NCBI GenBank assembly: GCA_023415515.1
Contig: JAEZKH010000474.1
Location: forward strand, 1 to 9,791
Length of the DNA stretch: 9,791 nucleotides
Direction: 5' to 3'
Source of the DNA: Actinomycetes bacterium
GTDB taxonomy: Bacteria; Actinomycetota; Actinomycetes; Mycobacteriales; Mycobacteriaceae
Under the pieces are notes generated by a model. The model searched no databases. It was given only the letters and a program-made list of their open reading frames with translations, and had not been told where the DNA came from. Position numbers and translations under genes: made by a program. Below are positions 6,631 to 9,791 of this stretch, piece after piece (position 1 is the stretch's first letter; each line of letters begins with the position of its first letter).

Positions 6631-6752
6631 CCCTTGCAGCTCAACCAAACTCCGGTTCCTTCGTTGATGGCGTCGACGCCATCAACAACATCGCGGCATG
6701 GCTAGGTGATCACCTCGACGGACTACCCGCCGGTGAATGCCGACCTCGATAG
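6631..6752 (+). pseudogene. 3' part of the SxxK serine hydrolase gene, displaced by the IS
   Basis: Joining 4222 to 6631 (removing the IS and one target-duplication copy) continues the frame with ALAAQPNSGSF, then NNIAAWLGDHLDGLPAGEC, to a TAG at 6750-6752. This is a plausible C-terminal strand and helix for the fold, with a cysteine near the end that could pair with the early cysteine (NACED). The fragment has no start or ribosome binding site of its own and is not expected to be translated. Confidence 0.8.
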
Positions 6753-6834
6753 CCCGAGACCATTGGTGCTAGCGCCTTCGATCACGCCATCTTGTGTGCC
6801 TGCTGGAGCCGCAGCAGGGCCTGCATGAGAGAAA

Positions 6835-7023
6835 TCAGCATTCCGGTGCTTCGAGGATCGCTTCCACCATCCAGGCTTCCCACTTGACTGTTCCATCAGC
6901 AGTGGCAATCCCATCTGCCGTAAGGTCATTCGCAATCTGTTGCAGCGAATCTCCGCAACCCCAGGCATAGACAATTCTCTTCACGACGCCGCGAGGCAGT
7001 CCCAAACGACGTTCACGATCCAT
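6835..7023 (-). CDS. Small protein resembling the serine-recombinase DNA-binding domain
   Basis: A 62-aa protein read from ATG 7023, chosen because AGGAAGGGG (7038-7030) precedes it at a good distance; a longer frame to 7218 exists but its extra residues look random. The string SLQQIANDLTADGIATADG followed by KW matches the 'recombinase' domain of large serine recombinases, where a short helical unit with the pattern SLxxIAxxLNxxGIxTxxG binds DNA. No catalytic resolvase domain is present, so it cannot recombine DNA alone. It may be a recombinase remnant or a small stand-alone DNA-binding protein. Confidence 0.6.
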   Translation of the reverse strand: MDRERRLGLPRGVVKRIVYAWGCGDSLQQIANDLTADGIATADGTVKWEAWMVEAILEAPEC

Positions 7024-7133
7024 AGCTCGCCCCTTCCTGCAGAGGAACCTTCCTCCGCCCGAGCGGTTCATCCTTCCGTGACGCGCTGTCGTTCTGCAGA
7101 AGAGAGGATTCGGAATGCGGTACCGCCGCCTGG

Positions 7134-7145
7134 CCCATATATGGG
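7134..7145. repeat. 12-bp perfect palindrome between minus-strand genes
   Basis: CCCATATATGGG lies between the LpqN-type gene and the small recombinase-like gene, roughly 110 bases upstream of the latter's start. It may be an operator, but nothing else supports this. Confidence 0.3.
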
Positions 7146-7233
7146 GAGATTTCTGCATGCGCTCCTCAGTCATCATCTCCATACGCCATCGCGACGGCAG
7201 AATCGGTGTACCTGCCAAACCCTCGGAGCATTT

Positions 7234-8526
7234 TCACGGGCGGATGACCGTCTTCTCGTCGATAACTGTAGTGGCGGTCTCCAGGGAGGATTGCTGGGCT
7301 GGCGTGCCATCGGCATTCAGCTGCAACAAATAGACGCCGCCCTGGCCCGGGATCACCACAGTCTTCTGGGCGACGATGCGCTTTACACCGTCCTTCATGT
7401 AGGAGCCGCCAATGCTAACCGCGTTGAACCCGCCAAGGGTGGTGGGCGTACCGGTTTCGGGGCCGACATATCCCGGCAGGTTCTGAATTTCGCCTGGGGC
7501 GTATTCCAAAAGCTTTGCGACGTCCACGTTGCACGTGAGTTTCGAGAAGATCGCGACGATGGTGGCAGGAGTAGCGCCTGGCGAGTCGGTCGACATGATC
7601 GCGCCGAATGCATTGTCTGGAGTGCGACTTGCGGCGTCTTGCCATCCAGGGGGGAACGGAAGATCGAGGTTCGGCGCGCCCGCATCGCCACGCTTCACAG
7701 CAGTTTCATTGATGCCGTTTTCGCGGATAAAGTCGGCGATGGTCCGCTTGTGGCCCGATGGCAAGCCACTGACAGCAGTGGACCGCGTCGAACCGGGATC
7801 AGCCTGTTCTGGTACCAAAATTGGCGGCTGTACCGATGCGGTGGAACTCATTTCGTGATTCCATGCGCACTCCTGAGCCTTGAGCATTACGGGTTCTGCT
7901 GGTGATTCTCCGGTGATGATCATGACCACACTGATGTCCGCCTCGAACTGATCGTCACCGAGCACGTTATCGTGCCCGTCGACGTCGACAACCGCCGTGA
8001 GAGTGTCACCGTCGCTGGACACTGATTTCAGAAGGTTGGCATGGGGATCTGGGGACGTCGAACCGGGTGTGGCGGTCCAATCCTTACCGGAGGCCGATTC
8101 GGGCGAGTCGATCACGATGAAGGGATCTGCGTCGGGAGAGTCCCTCGGGGTGACGAGGATGCTATAGCCCACACTGCCCGGCGCGGCTTGTAGCCGACTG
8201 TTCGAACCAGCGAGTGTTCGAGGCGCTGCTGGTACTCGGTCAGGAAAGGTCAGTGATACCGCGAGCTGCTGACCGTCCTGATGTCGGAAGGTTGCCCGTT
8301 GGACCCGAAGCGATGTAGGCGGCGACTGAGCAGCGCCTGACTGCTCGACCGCGCAGCCCATGGTATGGGGAAGGGCCGACCACCTCCCATCGGCGGATTC
8401 TTCCGCACAAGACGCGACCGCAAGTGTTACGAGAGCGACCAGACTCGACCGTAGACCGAGTCGCCTGACCGCCTTGCGGACTGCTGCCGGACTGCCTACA
8501 TGGTGGCTGCCATCTGCGACGATCAT
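7234..8526 (-). CDS. Mycobacterial LpqN/LpqT-family lipoprotein with extra N-terminal domain
   Basis: A 430-aa exported lipoprotein. Start ATG 8526 has AGGGGG (8541-8536) nine bases upstream. A basic n-region and hydrophobic core lead to the lipobox V-A-S-C with C40 as the lipidated residue. Residues about 262-430 are an LpqN-type domain (TIADFIRENGINETAVKRGD, NLDLPFPPGW, KLLEYAPGEIQNLPGY, VIPGQGGVYLLQLNAD). Typical LpqN/LpqT proteins are about 220-230 residues. The ~200 residues between the lipobox and this domain look like an additional beta-rich domain (RVQRATFRHQDGQQLAVSLTF, VGYSILVTPRDSPD), so this is a two-domain variant. It is anchored outside the plasma membrane; the family's biochemical role is not settled. 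It is transcribed divergently from the XRE regulator, with a palindrome between. Confidence 0.88.
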   Translation of the reverse strand: MIVADGSHHVGSPAAVRKAVRRLGLRSSLVALVTLAVASCAEESADGRWSALPHTMGCAVEQSGAAQSPPTSLRVQRATFRHQDGQQLAVSLTFPDRVPAAPRTLAGSNSRLQAAPGSVGYSILVTPRDSPDADPFIVIDSPESASGKDWTATPGSTSPDPHANLLKSVSSDGDTLTAVVDVDGHDNVLGDDQFEADISVVMIITGESPAEPVMLKAQECAWNHEMSSTASVQPPILVPEQADPGSTRSTAVSGLPSGHKRTIADFIRENGINETAVKRGDAGAPNLDLPFPPGWQDAASRTPDNAFGAIMSTDSPGATPATIVAIFSKLTCNVDVAKLLEYAPGEIQNLPGYVGPETGTPTTLGGFNAVSIGGSYMKDGVKRIVAQKTVVIPGQGGVYLLQLNADGTPAQQSSLETATTVIDEKTVIRP

Positions 8527-8590
8527 GCTGGCTTACCCCCTGAGGATGAACTTGGCAGAGCCCACAGCAAACTCTCGGTCGGCTCAGACG

Positions 8591-8620
8591 CTACTTATAA
8601 GTCTGTAGACCTACAAGTAG
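8591..8620. promoter_or_regulatory. 30-bp palindromic operator candidate
   Basis: CTACTTATAAGTCT (8591-8604) and AGACCTACAAGTAG (8607-8620) are inverted repeats matching at 12 of 14 positions around a central GT. The left half itself contains the perfect palindrome ACTTATAAGT. The site lies 24 bases before the XRE start codon and 65 bases from the lipoprotein start, where a regulator could control both genes. Two paired boxes around a central GT resemble the operators of restriction-modification controller proteins, consistent with the type of regulator encoded next door. Confidence 0.75.
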
Positions 8621-8644
8621 CAATCGCGTCAGCGTATTCCCACT

Positions 8645-8857
8645 ATGGAGGGCCAGCTTCAGCGCGTGGTGGGGCGCAACTTGCGTCGCCACCGGCAAGA
8701 GCAAGGCTTCAGCCAGGAAGCTTTCGCTGAGAAGATGGGCGTCCACCGCACATACTTCAGCTCCCTCGAGCGCGGCGAGCGCAATCTCACACTTCAATCG
8801 CTAGAGAAGATAGCCGATTTCCTTCGGGTGGATCCGCGTAGCCTGCTCGAGGAATGA
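8645..8857 (+). CDS. XRE-family regulator resembling restriction-modification C proteins
   Basis: A 70-aa protein that is essentially a single Cro/C1 helix-turn-helix domain: NLRRHRQEQGFSQEAFAEKM, recognition helix VHRTYFSSLERGERN, then LTLQSLEKIADFLRV and a short tail ending LLEE. The HRTY..SLERGERN pattern and the size are typical of controller (C) proteins, which dimerise on paired palindromic boxes and switch from activation to repression of their own operon. No clear Shine-Dalgarno sequence precedes ATG 8645, so the transcript may be leaderless, a common situation in mycobacteria. The palindrome at 8591-8620 would then overlap the -35 region. The next ORF starts at an ATGA overlap with the stop codon. 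No methylase or endonuclease is visible in the window. Confidence 0.9.
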   Translation: MEGQLQRVVGRNLRRHRQEQGFSQEAFAEKMGVHRTYFSSLERGERNLTLQSLEKIADFLRVDPRSLLEE

Positions 8858-9178
8858 GGCAGACAACCGACCTCGAAGAGGTGCTCACTAACATCAAGGA
8901 TCGAACAGATGGGCAAGATCTCGTGCCACGCTGCGGACACACGGCCTGCAGATAATGGTAACGGCGTGACCGTCAAGGTGCCGTTCTCGAAGCCCGCGGG
9001 CGCCGACTACCAGCGTCGGCTGCGCGATATCTTCAACCTCAAACAGTTCGGGCCGACGACAATTACGGCTGATTACGTCGAAGTGACAGTCCACTCAGAG
9101 TCCGCGAAGGAAGCAGTGTGGACTGTGGTTCAAGATACGGTTGATATCGCGAATGGCGACAAGCCTCCGCCGGCGTAG
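8854..9178 (+). pseudogene. Unknown protein coupled to the XRE regulator, apparent frameshift
   Basis: ATG 8854 overlaps the XRE stop as ATGA and starts MRQTTDLEEVLTNIKDRTDG, but this frame stops at 8955. The +1 frame continues from there to TAG 9176-9178 with GNGVTVKVPFSKP, YQRRLRDIFNLKQFGPTTIT and VEVTVHSESAKEAVW. Dropping one C of the doublet at 8946-8947 gives one protein of about 107 residues. Alternatively, the second frame alone is an 89-aa gene from ATG 8909, which does have AAGGA (8896-8900) eight bases upstream. The visible sequence is mixed alpha/beta, cytoplasmic and without membrane segments or known catalytic motifs. I do not recognise it. Coupling to a C-like regulator makes it the first candidate for the regulated effector or its partner. 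Confidence 0.5.
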
Positions 9179-9694
9179 CGGCGACTGTGCAGTGCCGTGT
9201 TGCACAGCCACTTCGCGACGCGACCTGCCCTTCACGACAACTCGCTCCAATCAGTCAGTATCGGAAGTGCCCGTCAGGACTGCGTTGCGACAATGATGGC
9301 TCCACACCATGGCGTCGGCGGAACCGATCCTCGATCACGGTTTCGAGAAGACAGCACCGGCGCCCACATGATTGGGGATGCCGTCCTCATCGGGGCACTC
9401 CTCGGCGACCGCAAGATCGATGTGAACGAAGGCGCGCAACCAAATTCTTGTGTTTCGCGGGCGCTCTCTACACCAGAGCTACAGGCAAAATCTTCTACTA
9501 GCCTAAGACTTTGAGGATTATTTAAGCCGAATCGGCTGGCACACCCCTTGCCATCGACTGGAGCGGATTCGCATCTCGGTGGTCAACGCACACCACCTAC
9601 AACCGCGACCACTGTCACGTCACGGAAGCGATTAACCTATAGCGCTGCGGGAGAGCACTTATAGATGAGTTCCAGACATCACCGAGACCAACTT
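9179..9694. other. Unassigned region with one weak ORF
   Basis: No frame is convincing over the whole stretch. The best is a plus-strand frame ending at 9514. Its middle part reads protein-like (MMAPHHGVGGTDPRSRFRED, then HMIGDAVLIGALLGDRKIDV), but it has no ribosome binding site and no family is recognised. It could be the decayed end of a gene. A small inverted repeat, AGCCGA-A-TCGGCT, lies at 9525-9537. No tRNA or other RNA gene was seen. Confidence 0.35.
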
Positions 9695-9791
9695 CTATGG
9701 ATGGTCGTTCTCGTCGCTGTAGCGCTCAAGCCGGGCCCCCAAGTCCTCCACTAATCCGCTGTCGTCAGGTTCTGCAGAATCCGGCTCGACG
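9695..9791 (-). CDS. 3' end of an acidic unknown protein (runs off the window)
   Basis: Reading inward from the right edge, the minus strand encodes 31 residues, VEPDSAEPDDSGL followed by VEDLGARLERYSDENDHP, and a TAG at 9697-9695. The acidic, Pro/Ser/Asp-rich linker followed by a short amphipathic helix looks like a natural protein tail. The rest of the gene lies beyond 9791, so no function can be assigned. Confidence 0.45.
   Translation of the reverse strand, partial: VEPDSAEPDDSGLVEDLGARLERYSDENDHP

Noticed and set aside
9525..9537. Intrinsic terminator at AGCCGA-A-TCGGCT
   Set aside because: The stem is only five to six base pairs with almost no loop, and the following minus-strand A/T tract is weak.
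8645..9791. A restriction-modification system downstream of the C-like regulator
   Set aside because: No methyltransferase motifs (such as NPPY, DPPY or a PCQ loop) or nuclease motifs were seen in any frame to the window end.
1..9791. CRISPR array or tRNA genes
   Set aside because: No regularly spaced repeats beyond a single pair and no recognisable T-loop or acceptor pairing were found by eye.

Overview
The window is accessory DNA from a high-GC actinobacterium, most likely a non-tuberculous Mycobacterium or Mycolicibacterium. Two things point there. One is a minus-strand lipoprotein with a clear LpqN/LpqT-type C-terminal domain, a mycobacterial family. The other is a minus-strand fragment that resembles the C-terminal part of mycobacteriophage tape-measure proteins. 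The genus call is recognition from memory, not a database search.

Layout. Bases 1-1927 hold a plus-strand operon: the 3' end of an unknown gene open to the window edge, a fused XRE-HTH/ImmA (HExxH) regulator-peptidase with a strong ribosome binding site, and one or two small unknown ORFs. Bases 1928-2313 are poorly coding, with a 12-bp direct repeat and two adjacent hairpins. A small GTG-start gene (2314-2559) converges on the frameshifted phage remnant (2565-3252, minus). From 3251 a small membrane-protein gene is followed directly by a secreted SxxK/SDN/KGG (beta-lactamase-fold) protein gene. An IS21-family element (4223-6626) has interrupted that gene. The insertion has an exact 4-bp target duplication (GTTG), paired subterminal repeats, istA (frameshifted) and istB. 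Removing the element in silico restores the host reading frame to a stop at 6750-6752.

Right of the element, minus-strand genes encode a 62-aa protein resembling the DNA-binding 'recombinase' domain of large serine recombinases, and a 430-aa LpqN-type lipoprotein. Divergent from the lipoprotein is a 70-aa XRE regulator resembling restriction-modification controller (C) proteins. A 30-bp palindrome lies between them. The regulator is followed by an unknown gene that starts at an ATGA overlap but appears frameshifted. The last ~600 bases are mostly unassigned, with the 3' end of an acidic minus-strand protein at the edge.

At least four places (near 2738, 3666, 5219 and 8946) show the same lesion: one surplus base inside a two-base run breaks an otherwise continuous frame. 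This is either real decay of accessory DNA or systematic one-base insertion error, and it affects how several genes should be read. The most promising material for an undescribed system is the C-protein-like regulator, its palindrome and its coupled unknown partner, followed by the XRE-ImmA operon.
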